Source of the DNA: Leucogyrophana mollusca
Lineage: Eukaryota; Basidiomycota; Agaricomycetes; Boletales
Assembly (NCBI GenBank): GCA_021014945.1
Contig: MU266410.1
Coordinates: 44,997-108,996 of the forward strand
Length of the DNA stretch: 64,000 nt
Direction: 5' to 3'
Program-made: the position numbers and the translations under genes
The notes under the pieces: model-generated
Databases searched by the model: none
Told to the model about the DNA's origin: nothing
The model's input: only the letters and a program-made list of their open reading frames with translations
In this document: positions 10,497 through 21,602 of the stretch, piece by piece
How the letters are laid out: each line of letters begins with the position of its first letter
How positions within the stretch are numbered: the first letter of the stretch is position 1

Positions 10497-13317
10497 ATGG
10501 CAAAGAAGAAAGCGGCAGGAGCAGCAGCCTCGAAATCCGCTGCGAAGGCTGCCAAGAAGGCCAAAGCTGCCCAGAAAGTGGATCGGAAAGAGAAGAAGAA
10601 AGTCTCTAAAGATCGTCGCGAGGACGATCAGGATGACGAAGATCTTGAGGAGATCTTGGACAAGGTGATAATTCTCCGATCGACCAGTACGCCCACTGAT
10701 CTGGGTTCTTATCCAGTAGATGCGGAGACAATGGGAAGAGGCGCACACTGTCACGGAAGAACTGGTCGAGGGCCCACCGAGCAGGCGGGCGAATGCCACT
10801 CTGACTGCTTGCCCCAACGGAAATCATCTCTGGTGTATAGGAGGCGAGTTCTTCAGCGACGACGGGAAAGCGGTTTGTGCCCCATTTCCGCATCGATTTC
10901 AAATTTCACAGTTGAACTCAGTATTTTTACAACGACGTCTTTCGATACTCTCCCGACAAAGTGCGCCGGCTTTCGTTGGATTGCGCGTCGTGCTAATCCG
11001 ATCGACCCCTTCAGGACGAATGGCGCAAGTTCGTATCTCCAACCTGTCCAGGCCCGCGCTCAGCTCATAGCGTCGTCGCGACACCCGCCGGAGGAGGGAA
11101 ACTCTTTCTCTTTGGTGAGTCGCATCACATCGTGCGGATCTCGTAACTGATACCCATCCGATCCAGGTGGCGAGTTCTCTTCCCTGTACCAGAACAACTT
11201 TCACCACTATCGCGACTTCTGGTGCTTTGACGTCGCTACACACAGCTGGGAACGTCTGGAGACTAAAGTACGGCCAAGTGCGCGATCAGGGCATCGGCAA
11301 GTGTGCTGCATTTGATTGTTCGAGACAACCCATTCATTGTGGCTTAGAATGGCCATGTGGAAGCACTACATTGTTCTGTTCGGTGGATTTTACGACCCGG
11401 GATACAAAAGTGCGACATCCGCCATGTCTGTGAAGGCGTCGAGTGATCTGAGCCTTTGCAGCGAACTACCTCAACGACACATGGTTATTCGACACGCAGG
11501 AGTACAAATGGCGACAGATTGAGTTCAGGGAGACCGATCGCAAGCCGTCGTGAGTACGCAGAAGGGAGGCAACAAACAACACTAACGCGACTCAGGCCTC
11601 GAAGTGGGTTCTCCTTCCTGCCCACCGCTGACGGCATACTTCTCCATGGTAGTTGCAACTATGATCTCCTTTGTCGGTTCTGATGTGTCTTATCTCCTTG
11701 TCTAGGCGGCTACTGCAAAGAATATGCCAAAGGCAAGCGGCCGATGGGCGTTATGCTTGATGACACGTGGTTTCTTAGGTATATCACCTCTCGGAGAGAC
11801 AAACTTTTTGACTGATCTCTGCCGTGTTTTGGTAGAATGTCTTTGGACACAAATACTGAAGGCAAAACGTCTGACCCTCTGACCCTCAAATGGGAAAAGC
11901 GCAAGAAATCCGCCACCGCGTACGCTCCGTCACTTCGCTCGGGATGCACCATGACCATATGGTCCTCGAAAGGCATGGGGATCCTCTTTGGCGGGGTCAC
12001 TGATGAGGATACCGACGAGGAAAGCTTGCAGAGTACATTTTGGAACGATCTGTACGCTGAAAAACCTCTTTGGACGTCTCGTGCCTGATTATTCGTGCTA
12101 GTTATGGATATCTGCTCGCTGGCAATGGAAGATGGCAATCTCTGACGCTGAAGCAGCCCAAAAAGAGAGGGGGTTCCTCAAAGAAAAAAGGAGTAGCTCC
12201 CACACCGGCGCCTAATAAATACCACGGAGGTTCGGACGAGGACAGTGATCCCGAAGCAGAAGATGTACCGGTTCGTCACCTAATTTCTTTCACATAAGTT
12301 CTTAACGTTCGTATTATCTAGAAATCCGCGAACGCCACTGTGAAAACCCCGCCGACTGTGCTGGATGTCGACCCCGAAGATCCCAATTCATCGGCACCGA
12401 TGCCTCGCTACAATACCATGCTCGCTGTCTTGCGCAACACCCTTTACATGTTAGTTCTCCATCCATGTTATCCCAACACGTGCTCAGCCGCTATGACTCT
12501 GTAGCTACGGCGGGATTTTTGAGCGTGGCTCGCGAGAGTACACACTGGACGACTTTTATTCTCTCCAGCTGGATAAACTAGATCGATATACGTGTTTGAA
12601 GCACAGCGGTGTCGTGATACCTGTCGAGGAGGAGAGTAGCAGTGACGAGGATGGGGAGGATGAGGATGGCAGTGACGACGACGACGACGACGATAGCGAG
12701 GGTACCGAAGAAAGAGACCCCCCCACGGTGACGGCCGATGCTACCGACGGGCAGGCGGCTGAGAACGAAGTCGAGAGTATCAATGGACAAACACAGGAGG
12801 ACAAGGTAGGGCCATCTACGTAATTTATGACAAGCAGTGTAATCAATTCCCTTCACAGGACGACCTTCGAGTCAAAGCTACTGAATTCTTGGGTGTGGCG
12901 AGCAAGGACACCGAACGTTCTGCGGAGGACATCATCAGTACTCCTTTACCGGGAGAAACGCTTGCCATGTTCTACGCTCGTTCACGTGGGTGCCGTCCAC
13001 GATGATAACGTACAATTCACACTGATAGTCAAGTTTTTAGGTGAATACTGGACCCAAAAAGCTCACAATATGAGCGATAACCGTGGCAAGTTACTTCGAC
13101 GGGATGGATTCAGCTTGTCGGAGGAAAGATACGGTAAGGCCACCCCCAAGTGAAGTGATCTCTGCTTACACGAACATTTCTACTAGCTGCTTACAAGCCT
13201 ATCCTGGAGGAGGTAGAAAAAATATTAGCCGAGGCCGGTCTGGATGACGAGGAGATAAAGATGGGCACCGCGAGAGACGTGGCGGGAGGCGTAGGTCAAA
13301 GCCGCAATCGTCGTTGA
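10497..13317 (+). CDS. KEL3: Kelch-repeat protein, KEL3/KLHDC4 type
   Basis: Starts MAKKKAAGAAASKSAAKAAK, a lysine-rich N-terminus. Kelch repeats follow, interrupted by many introns: NATLTACPNGNHLWCIGGEF, PRSAHSVV...GKLFLFGGEF, SARSGHRMAMWKHYIVLFGG, PRSGFSFLPT...GILLHGGY, RSGCTMTI...GMGILFGGVT, PRYNTMLAVLRNTLYIYGG. Together they predict a six-bladed propeller. Next comes a very acidic linker (DDDDDDDSEG at about 12680-12715), then the C-terminal domain found in this family (LPGETLAMFYARSR...EYWTQKAHN...LLRRDGFSLSEERY...PILEEVEKIL). It ends RNRR at a TGA at 13315-13317. Human KLHDC4 and yeast Kel3 share this order. The cellular role is poorly known. At least eight exons. Splice points in the 11200-11550 part are the least certain. 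Confidence 0.85.
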
Positions 13318-13611
13318 ACTTGCACCTTAATATAACGGTTAAATACTGAATGTAAACGAAAATGACAGTGCTGAACCTTCTAGCTTTCGCTTTCAAGCGC
13401 AACGTTGCCCGAGATTCCAAAGCGAAACGACATTCCAAATTTGGAACATCAGAAAGCGTTGAGTTGAACCACGAACACACCGTAGCCATCAAAAACAAGG
13501 CTACGCTTCACAGTATGGTGCGTAATAAGCGATGCTCAACACGTTCTTCTCAGAGCAATCTCAAAGAGCTCTACAATCCTTTGTTAGGCTGTACAAGGAA
13601 TATCGACGTCC

Positions 13612-14112
13612 ATGAGCACATCAATCGCCGGCATGTCCATGTCGTCAACAACACATCCATCCGTACAGGCCATGCCACCCGAGCTCGAACAGACACTCTC
13701 AATGCTTTCGGCACACCGTTCAGTCCTAGGATACCTGCTACTATCAAGAGGCGACCAGGTGTCCATAATACGCCACTCGGGCGTGGTTTTCGAGGGCGAG
13801 CAAGGAAGGAAGTACGCGAGTGTTATTGGCAAGATCGTGGAGAGCGTGCAGGCGGGTTTGGAGGAGGTGAGCGGCTCGGAGAACGATGGTGTAAGCGGCT
13901 TTGTTGGATACGCTGTGGGACATTATTCATGTATTTCGATGCAGGATAATATTCGGTTCATGAGGATACGAACGAAACGGCATGAGATCATGATTTCGCC
14001 AGGTGCGCAATACCCCGTGCTTTTGGGTCTTGTAGTTACGTTTTAAACTGATGAACTGCCATTATTAGATGAGCGGTATCTACTAGCTGTTCTGCACGAT
14101 CCAGCAACATAG
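13612..14112 (+). CDS. DYNLRB: Dynein light chain, roadblock/LC7 type
   Basis: Three exons, about 13612-13890, 13945-14002 and 14069-14112, with introns of 54 and 66 nt. The core is MPPELEQTLSMLSAHRSVLG...GVVFEGEQGRKYASVIGKIV...EVSGSENDGDNIRFMRIRTK and RHEIMISPDERYLLAVLHDP. DNIRFMRIRTKRHEIMISPD is the strongly conserved LC7 strand-loop. The protein is about 126 residues from the first ATG. A start at the second or third Met (MPPELEQ) would give a family-typical length of about 105. It acts as a homodimer in the cytoplasmic dynein complex, bound to the intermediate chain. It lies 3' of the kelch gene in the same direction with a 294-bp gap. Confidence 0.92.
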
Positions 14113-14759
14113 TTGTCGCATCGATCTTCAACATTGATCACACTTTTGTATCTTCTATTGTATGGGACCTTGGATTAATTCAACTTCGCGTGAAAGACCG
14201 ACAGCACGTACGGCGGGAATAACAATCCCTCGCAGTCTTGGATACGACCGGACAGGTATGGAGGGGTAGGAAGATTTAACATGGCTTTAGATGTTTATCA
14301 AGCTGTTCCGACGCTAAAGGCCTTATTAGAGTCCTTGGGGTTGGGGTGAATAGCCGGATCTGGGGCTCGTGGCCCAGTATGGGTCAATAGTACGTTTCTC
14401 GGCCTTAGCAGGTGAGTGTTCTTTGTGGACTCTGACTTTCGTGACTATACAGCGGAACCCTGTGAGTACCCCATCGCGCTGCGAGCTCCTGCCTCCCAAC
14501 TCCAGAATCGGCGGCGTTCTACGTCAGGACTTAGGAAAGCACTTACTCAGCTCAACGGCACCTTAAACCTCTGCTTCCAGAGGCTCGCGTACATTGGCAG
14601 AAAGCCGCCTGCTCTACGCCGATCCTCGATGAAGTGTTGCTCAAGGTGTCAAATATCAGCCTCTTCGTCAATTCGATCACTACTCGTACAGTTGACGTAT
14701 TGCTACAGATCGTGTCCAAACGGCACTTTTCACTAGCGATGACCGGCCGGCAACGGAGT
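14113..14759. other. Convergent intergenic region
   Basis: Lies between the roadblock gene and the 3' end of the aldo/keto reductase gene. It should contain the two 3' ends. I see no gene in it; open frames here are antisense or non-coding. Confidence 0.5.
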
Positions 14760-16169
14760 CTATGCATGGCCACGTACAACTTTGGGCTCATACCTACGCA
14801 GTAGGTCAGCGATCGTAACAGCTGAAGTTTCCAAGGCATAACGCACGGCTCCTCCAGGTAAGCAATCTCCTCTGGGGTGAGCTCGAACCCGGTCACAATG
14901 CTCTCCTCGAGCCTGGCGATCGAGTTGACGCCAACGATAGGACTCGCAACTTTCGTGTTGACCCACGCGAGTGCGACTTGGCCCATCTTCCACCCCTTCT
15001 TCTTCGCGATCTCTTCGACACGACCGATGATCACCTTGTCGGACTCTGAAAATTTCTTCTCGAAGATTGTTCCCTTGGCGGAGGTCAGCCGAGTGGTCTC
15101 AACTCCGTAGGGACGGGCGAGGTCTCCTCCTCCAAGCGGGGCCCATGGGATAACCTTGATCATAATCAACACAAATTCACCCTAGGGACAATGTTTGCGC
15201 ACCCCGATACCTAAAAACCGTGATTTAGAGGCTTCCGCGAAGAAAAATTGAGTGAAAACTGACCATTGTACTTGCAGTATGCCAACATCTCGCGCTCCTA
15301 GTGCGGGAGACAAGGATCAGGCTTGTCCACATGACAAGACTCAACCCAACGCACCTCTTCACGGTAGAGTAAGGAGTACTCATCCTGCATACTCACAAAC
15401 TTCGTCCAGCCATTTTTGCTCGCGACTTCGTTGAGAAGTGCGAACTGCCAGCACCGCATGGAACTGGCACCGATATACCGCACTTTCCCGCTCTGAACAA
15501 GGTCGTGAAGAGCTTTCATTGTCTCCTCAACAGGAGTGACTGAGTCAAAGCGATGGATCTGGAGAAGGTCGAGATACGGTGTATCTAGACGCTCAAGTGA
15601 GGCATCGACAGCATTGAAGATTGCGGCACGGGAAAGACCAGACTGGTTGACGTACTCCCGCAGCTTGTCGAGGCCGGGAACTACACTACCCCTGATACTG
15701 GGGTCAGAAGCAACTATGCCGAAGCACTTTGAAGCTATAACAATCTGATGGCGAGGGATGTTATACTGCCGTGCAAGAGTAAGTTATGAAGAGTTCTTCG
15801 TTCGACATGACAACAGACCTGCTTGATAAATTTCCCGACTAGGCGCTCTGATTCACCGTTGGAGTAGACATTGGCAGTATCGATGGTATTGATCCCGAGA
15901 TCCCATGCAGCCTTAAGGATCGGGAGGGAAGCCTCTTCATCGAGGACCCACGGCTATCGACTTCAGTGAGCAAGTATCCCCATTGCGAGAATGCAGTAGC
16001 ACTCACACTCCATTTCGACGAACCAATGCTCATAGCGCCAAGCTAGGGGGTGATTAGATATTGCGACGAGTGAATACGTCATTCGAGGCATGGTACTCAC
16101 GATTGGCACAGACACCTTAAGGCCAGTCTTACCCAAGTAGCGGTATTCGACAGTAGGTTTTCCGGACAT
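14760..16169 (-). CDS. Aldo/keto reductase (NADPH-dependent)
   Basis: Starts [20 protein letters not shown] at 16169. Exons spliced by eye give [51 protein letters not shown] (Asp and Tyr of the catalytic set), IVIASK (catalytic Lys), [20 protein letters not shown] (His at the catalytic His position), [11 protein letters not shown], then [20 protein letters not shown]. The C-terminus is [20 protein letters not shown] and [10 protein letters not shown] with a stop at 14760. It is close to fungal AKRs of the YakC/versiconal-acetate-reductase-like group. The reaction is NADPH-linked carbonyl reduction; the substrate is unknown. Restoring KYN-GIG-VIPW needs an 8-nt exon at 15203-15210. The gene shares its direction with the MDR reductase upstream. 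Confidence 0.9.
15203..15210 (-). other. 8-nt microexon of the aldo/keto reductase
   Basis: On the minus strand the bases GTATCGGG are preceded by a ...TTTTTAG acceptor and followed by a GTGCGC donor. Including them joins TACAAT-G to GTT ATC CCA and yields the family motif GIGVIPWAPL. Skipping them, or using the nearby CCTAG acceptor, brings in a stop codon. Flanking introns would be about 53 and 48 nt. Confidence 0.7.
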
Positions 16170-16637
16170 TTTGGCGACAGCGACGTTGTCAATATCGAGG
16201 GTGTAGTGAAGGAGTTGAGCGTCGCATCCTGACTCTTGTATTTATGCGTTTGGGGGGACACCTAATCTTGTGACCTCGAGCGGGATTTCCAAGGAGGAAT
16301 TCTAGTGGTGACACTTCTAATATTAGCACTAGGTGGGGTACGATCAATTGTGAGAACTACGTAGGAAGATAAGGCTTACCATCGGACCGTAGCAAGCACT
16401 TCGCGCGAAAAAGATATGAGCGGGCTTCCGCAAGCACGACACTTGGGGCTGGGATTGCTCAAGGCGGTGAAAAACGCCAACCCTGACAGGATGAAATGAC
16501 TCCGAGAAGATAGGACTCGGAAAGTGTTTGATCACAAGTACCAACAAGCGCTGAGAGACGTAGTAAATTCAAAGAGGGTACGCTATCGTAGCTCAAAGGA
16601 TAGTTGATATGGGGATAACCCCTAAGATTCGGGCTCT
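16170..16637. other. Intergenic, AKR promoter and 3' end of the MDR gene
   Basis: No gene seen. It should hold the promoter of the aldo/keto reductase and the terminator region of the upstream reductase. Confidence 0.45.
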
Positions 16638-18257
16638 TTAATGGTCTGCGACCACGATGACACTCTTACCGACGTTGGTACCCTTCAGCACGGCAAGGAT
16701 CGCTTCTCCGACATGCTCCAATCCCCTAGTGATATCTTCTCGGTATTTGAGTTGACCATTCGCAAGCATCGCGGGAATCTCCGTGTAGAAGGTTTCCTTG
16801 AATTCCGAGAAAATGCTGGTCACGATGAAGCCTGACATTTTGATCTCTTTGGAGACGACATTCATCATGTTCTGTGCAAAAATAATGTCAGCCGCATGTA
16901 CTATCGCTGGAGTATATGCCACACTCACCTTGAGTAGATATGGCGCCGTATTGTATGACGAGATCATCCCGCATTCCTGTGTAGTGTCAAGTCTTCAATA
17001 TAACTCAGAAAAGAGGATTCATACAATAAAGCGCGCATGCTTCGCAGCTGCCTCGAACGCGGCGTCGAGTGTCTCTCCTCCGACATTATCCCAGTACCTA
17101 TGGACACTGAATATAAGTCACACAAGCCAAGAAGATCCAAAGATGACGAACACATCTATCGGACCCTCCTTTTGTAACACCTCAAGCGTATTTGTGGTTT
17201 TGTAGTTGAACGCTACATCCGCCCCAAGCTCTTTCATAAACTGTACCTTGTCTTCGGACCCAGCGGACGCAATGACCCTGAGTCCATCTCGCTTTGCCAG
17301 CTGAATCACTTGCCTTAGAGCCCGTCGTCAGTTATGCATTATTTCGGCCGCCGACGATTACGAACGAGCCAACAGCACCTGGGACACATGTCAGGCACCG
17401 TTCCCTTAGACATGCAAGATGCAAAAAACGTGCTAACCTGCCCCTGTGGTGACGAAAACAATCTCTCCCTGAAGAACAACGGTCGGAAAGAGATAACATA
17501 TCATAAGATAATCCAAACCCGTTTGGCCTGTGCGAACTTCTTCCAAGCGGAATACGCCGTTTGCCCTGCTGGGGGTCAGAAAAAGGACTGGATCCCGGTG
17601 GAAATGGGAGTTACCAGGCATTCCAGCTGCCCCAACGTACACCGACCAGGGCAGCTTCTCCTTGTTTTCAACGACTTCTAACCATTTCGCGTCCGATTGG
17701 ATAGTGTACTCTTGAAAGACTGCCAATAACCATGAGATTCGGTTCAGAATTTCTTTGAAACGAAATGAACCCACGGAATATTCCATAGAGATGGCTTCCT
17801 GCCTTGATGGTGGGATGCTCTGACCGTAAAACAACACCAACCCCGAAGCCAAAGATGCTTCATGGAAGGACCGCCATCTCGTCAAAATCAATGTAAAAAC
17901 AGGGCAGAAATCGCCACTGACGGCTTGCCTAACTCGTACGGGGCCTGTCTGGAGTTCATAATTACATGCTGTGACGTAGTATCAAAGCCTTACACTATAT
18001 GAAGTCTTAGAGAGATCTCTCATCCGCCCCCTCATGTACGGGTCGATAGACAAGACAAGGGTTTTCAGCAAGAACCCTCCGTCTAAAGGCGCACAATCGA
18101 GGTCGATCGTCTGACTTGCATCATACACTGTGGTTCTACCGGGTATTGGGTAACCTGACAACGCGGCCGTGAACGCTTATCGTATTGTGACGCCGCACAA
18201 TCACGCACCTGTGGGTACCTCGTTGAAGAGATGGCGACCGTTCGTGATGGGCGCCAT
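16638..18257 (-). CDS. NADP-dependent MDR oxidoreductase (alkenal/double-bond reductase type)
   Basis: Starts MAPITNGRHLFNEVPTG at 18257. Roughly ten short exons assemble into YPIPGRTTVYDAS, GGFLLKTLVLSIDPYMRGRM (family signature DPYMRGRM), APYELGKPIFGFGVGVVLRS, FQEYTIQSDAKW, VYVGAAGMPGQTAYSAWKKF, GEIVFVTTGAG (nucleotide-binding GxGxxG-like turn), VIQLAKRDGLRVIASAGSED, ELGADVAFNYKT, VGGETLDAAFEAAAKHARF, NMMNVVSKEIKMSGFIVTSI, and a C-terminal KGTNVGKSVIVVADH. This is the zinc-free prostaglandin/leukotriene reductase-like branch, which reduces alpha,beta-unsaturated ketones and aldehydes with NADPH in the cytosol. Two splice choices (AVGS-QVIQ; TSYS-APYE) were set by frame. The neighbouring AKR suggests linked carbonyl metabolism, which is inference. 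Confidence 0.92.
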
Positions 18258-18415
18258 GCGTCGCACTGGTGAAGGGGGCAATCGATGCGTGATTGATCAA
18301 TACCTCCCAAGTGGGAACGTGTCTCCTTTAAAGCATGTAGAGCCCCTGGTTATCCCCATCAGCAAACTGGGGAAATGATGCTGACATGATAGCAGTCTAC
18401 CGGCATGAGCCATTA

Positions 18416-18981
18416 GGGGGGTTCAGAGTAGGATTTGGGACGCGATTTGGGACGCGATTTGGACCGCGATTTGGACCACGATTTGGGAATACAGAATCAA
18501 AATCAAAATCTATCACCAAATGCTCGAGCTCACCAACGCTCTCGTCGTCGTCGTTGCGCCCGGATATAGTCCTCAGAGTCCAGAGTCAGAACTTGAGCCA
18601 CTGGAAGATGTTGTGTCAGAGGAGCTGGAAAAGTCATAACGGCTGGCTCGTGATTCCGCTGCAAGAGTAGCCAGGTATGAGTTTAGAAGAGCTTCCGTTG
18701 CTAGCTGCCGCTCTGTTTTGTATGGCATGTAGGCAGTACGGTAGTTCTAAATTTGCGACGCTGCGAGCTGCGACGGCGGTATACTTGAAACTCCATCCGG
18801 CTGCCCTCACACAAGATTCGGAAGCGTCCGAAATCGAGTCCAAATCGAGTCTGAATCGCGGGCGTCAGAGCAAAACCGCGATTTCGGATGCATTTCAAAC
18901 TTCTCAAACTTTCCAAATCGTGGTCCAAATCGCGGTAAATCGCGTCCAAATCGCGTCCCAAATCCTACTCTGAACTCCCCC
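18416..18981. mobile_element. MITE with TA target sites, Tc1/mariner-like
   Basis: 566-bp element flanked by TA on both sides (18414-18415 and 18982-18983). The ends are inverted repeats of about 70 bp that open with GGGGGGTTCAGAGTAGG on the left and the matching GGGGGAGTTCAGAGTAGG on the right (one offset). Within each arm is a tandem array of a 12-bp unit, GATTTGGGACGC and variants: four full units plus a partial on the left (18432-18489), and units of 10-12 bp on the right (18913-18964). There is no transposase. A short frame inside (ESELEPLEDVVSEELEKS) could be a captured or relic tail. Confidence 0.8.
18432..18489. repeat. 12-bp tandem array in the left MITE arm
   Basis: Units start at 18432, 18444, 18456, 18468 and 18480 (partial). 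The first two are identical (GATTTGGGACGC); later ones read GATTTGGACCGC and GATTTGGACCAC. The right arm carries the inverted counterpart at 18913-18964. Confidence 0.8.
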
Positions 18982-20042
18982 TATTGAGATGTGCTAACAA
19001 CTCAACCTACGAGACGAGTACCCGCGTGCGGATACTATCTTTCAAAGTCACACTCACAGTACTAGTACCCTTGAGATCGAGAGACAATTGATTAGTAAGC
19101 ATCGCGGGGATGCGACCGGATTGTGAGACTTCGCATCCGCAGGCTGACCTCACACTTCCGGATGCGAAGATTCCAAAGAGCATTCCTGGAAGAGATGGCT
19201 TCAAGGCGAGCACAGACGACAAAGGAAGAACTAATTATTCAGGCCCGCAGCGATGATGTTGGCGGAACGGATAAACAAACATGCTTCCAGGAGCACTGAT
19301 CGCAAAGTCCGTGACGGTCACTCAAGGTCAGCTACTGGAGACTAGACGGTCACAGAGTTTGAAGTATGACTCTGGGCAGCCAAGGACAATGTAATTTTTG
19401 GAAAGATCAAACCATATGGACAACGGCGTGCGACACTTGCTAGCCCAGCTTGAGGTGGAGAAAATTTATCACCTGGAGATCTGTAAACAGCCCAAAGCTA
19501 CAGTACAACGCTCGCAATGAGCGTACGGACCATCGCCACCATCCAAAGTTATGTGGGGGGAAACGAAATGCTCTTCAGCAGGGACTGGTGGGACAAGTTC
19601 CTGAACAGAAATCACGCGCTGTGGAACAACCTGAGATTTATTCGTTGCCACAATAAGCCAAATATATTGTTGAGATGAATTGTGGACGTACCTTACCTTT
19701 CTTTTCTTTGGCCCACAAGTATAATCCTTGTCCTTGCACCGTCGACCGCAAAAAAGGCCCATACACACTCTTTACAGCCTTGTATTCGCTCGAGTCTGGC
19801 ACCGAGGAGTTGGGAAATGTGAGTAAAAGAACCGTTGAACTTGACTTTTGTGTTGATCTATTTGCCGCTGAATACCTTTCTGCCTCACGACAACACCACG
19901 ACCTCAAACGAATTAGTTCTCGGAGCAATACCAGCTAATAATCCGCTGCAGATACATTTCTGATTTCAACCACCTCGCATTCGTGCCATAGCCCTTGTTT
20001 ATATTCCTTTACATTGGGTGATATCGCCCTGCAGCCGTCACG

Positions 20043-21385
20043 ATGACCGCTTTCGGGGATTTTCAAACATTATGTTCCCAAGTCCCATCGTACACATGGT
20101 GCAATCTCTTCTATCGACAGGTATTTGTCTACCCTATTTCTTGCAACCAGGCGACTTAAAAGTGACGCTAGTTGCTCGATAAATCGCCATCAACATTGAC
20201 TGGAGTATCTTCCAACACAATCTCTGCTCCAGTCGGCGTTAATCCCGAGTGCGGGATTCCAAAAGTTGGCACCAATGGGTCGTTGGGGAATATCGCAAAT
20301 ATTGTCGTCTGCGGTCTCAGCATCTTCCTGGTCACTGCCTTGATCATCCTTACCGGTCGGAGAAAAGCAGCAGTCGGTGAGTTCAACTGTCTTGAGTTCT
20401 GGTTCAAACTTGGTTTCCCGCGGACCTCGTGCCTTCTTATGCAACAATTCGTGTTTTCTATATTCATATCGCGGAGCCTTTCCTCACACCATCTTCCACT
20501 CCAGGACGCGTCGAACTGCGAATTTTCTTCGGTCTTTATCTTTTGACCCTTCCGTTCCAGCTTGTTACCTCAGGCGCTTTCATCACACAGGGCTCAACAG
20601 CTCTAGTCGCGCTCACTGCCATCCACGCTGGCCTCGTTGCTACCCTCTTCTGGGCGTTGCTGGGCAATGCTATTGTAGCTACGCAAGTCGTGGAAGACGG
20701 CACATTAAGCTCTATAATAGTGAGCTCCGCCGGTATCCCTCAACTACGTCGCGTGCTGATGGCGAACAGCCATTCTCCATCTTCGGCGTCGCCTTTTTTG
20801 TAGCCACGACGTATATCTCTTTCGACGTCGCCCTTACCGTCACCCAAACCTTCGGGCCCTCAAATCCGCCTCAAGCCCTCAGCAGTATACCTCTTTTCGT
20901 GTTGACGAGTATATGGCCCGGAGCGTGAGTCACCTCCCCACTCATCAACCATCCTGCCCTGTCCTGATCAGATGGCCGCGGATTAACACCACAGTGCTGC
21001 TCTTATCTATTTCGGTATCATGCTGTACATTGTACTCGGCGTTCTCAATGAAGTCCGGCCTGTGTGGTACTACGTCCTCTCCGCAATCCTCTTCGTATTA
21101 AGCCAGCTCGCTTATTTCCTGCTCAACAAAGTCATATGTCGGGTAGGTGCCCTTTACGTGTGCGTTAGTGACGGTCCAGAGCTTAAGCACCACGCAAAAT
21201 GTAGGGCTCGTCAGCGAAAGTGGACGGATCTTTTGTTGCGACTATACTAGAAACTGCCGCGGTCGGAGTGCTGTACCTTGCATGGAAAGGCATCACGGAA
21301 GGTGCGTGTATCGCCACCAACCCAGCAACTTTAATGTCTGACAACCATTGCAGAGGACTGGGATGGCGACCTGTACTACCAATAG
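20043..21385 (+). CDS. CHS7: Chitin synthase export chaperone Chs7
   Basis: Starts MTAFGDFQTLCSQVPSYTWC (the conserved Chs7 opening FGDFxxxCxxxPxxxWCNLF) at 20043. Spliced exons give GVNPECGIPKVGTNGSLGNI, ANIVVCGLSIFLVTALIIL (TM1), RVELRIFFGLYLLTLPFQLV (TM2), GSTALVALTAIHAGLVATLF (TM3), FSIFGVAFFVATTYISFDVA (TM4), SIPLFVLTSIWPGAAALIYF (TM5), VRPVWYYVLSAILFVLSQLA (TM6), and GSFVATILETAAVGVLYLAW with a tail ending DWDGDLYYQ. About six introns. The family is an ER membrane protein needed for exit of chitin synthase III from the ER and so for cell-wall chitin. Length and motif order are family-typical. A good acceptor at 21431-21437 (CTTTTAG) might allow an alternative last exon. Confidence 0.95.
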
Positions 21386-21458
21386 TGGTGGGATGACTGT
21401 AGATTTGTGTTGTCGTGTTTTATTTTCACCCTTTTAGCTTCGATTTCGACCGCGATAC

Positions 21459-21602
21459 ATGTTCGTCCCCACCCCTCCGTTTACCCGGTACAGATCAACG
21501 CCAAGCGCCCACCCAGCCAACCATACGTCCCGAGAGTTCGTGGCGATAAGCCAACAAGACGATTTTGATGAAGATTTTTGGGGGACAGATTTTGAGGAGT
21601 AG
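21459..21602 (+). CDS. Possible 47-aa ORF or alternative CHS7 3' exon
   Basis: Frame from ATG 21459 to TAG 21600-21602. It ends in a markedly acidic, aromatic tail (QQDDFDEDFWGTDFEE), unusual for random 3'-UTR sequence. An intron acceptor (CCCTTTTAG) lies just upstream, 50 bp past the CHS7 stop. So this may be an alternative C-terminal exon of CHS7, a short independent ORF, or chance. No homologue recognised. Confidence 0.25.
   Translation: MFVPTPPFTRYRSTPSAHPANHTSREFVAISQQDDFDEDFWGTDFEE

Larger units (their letters stand above)
18258..20042. other. Accessory intergenic stretch with a MITE
   Basis: Lies between the divergent MDR reductase and CHS7 genes. It contains the MITE at 18416-18981 and a perfect hairpin (TTCGCATCCG at 19130-19139 with CGGATGCGAA at 19159-19168). 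Open frames at 19007-19222 and 19469-19928 show no family features and are not called. Confidence 0.5.

Noticed and set aside
19007..19222. 71-codon minus-strand open frame
   Set aside because: Overlaps the 10-bp hairpin and has no recognisable family or signal peptide.
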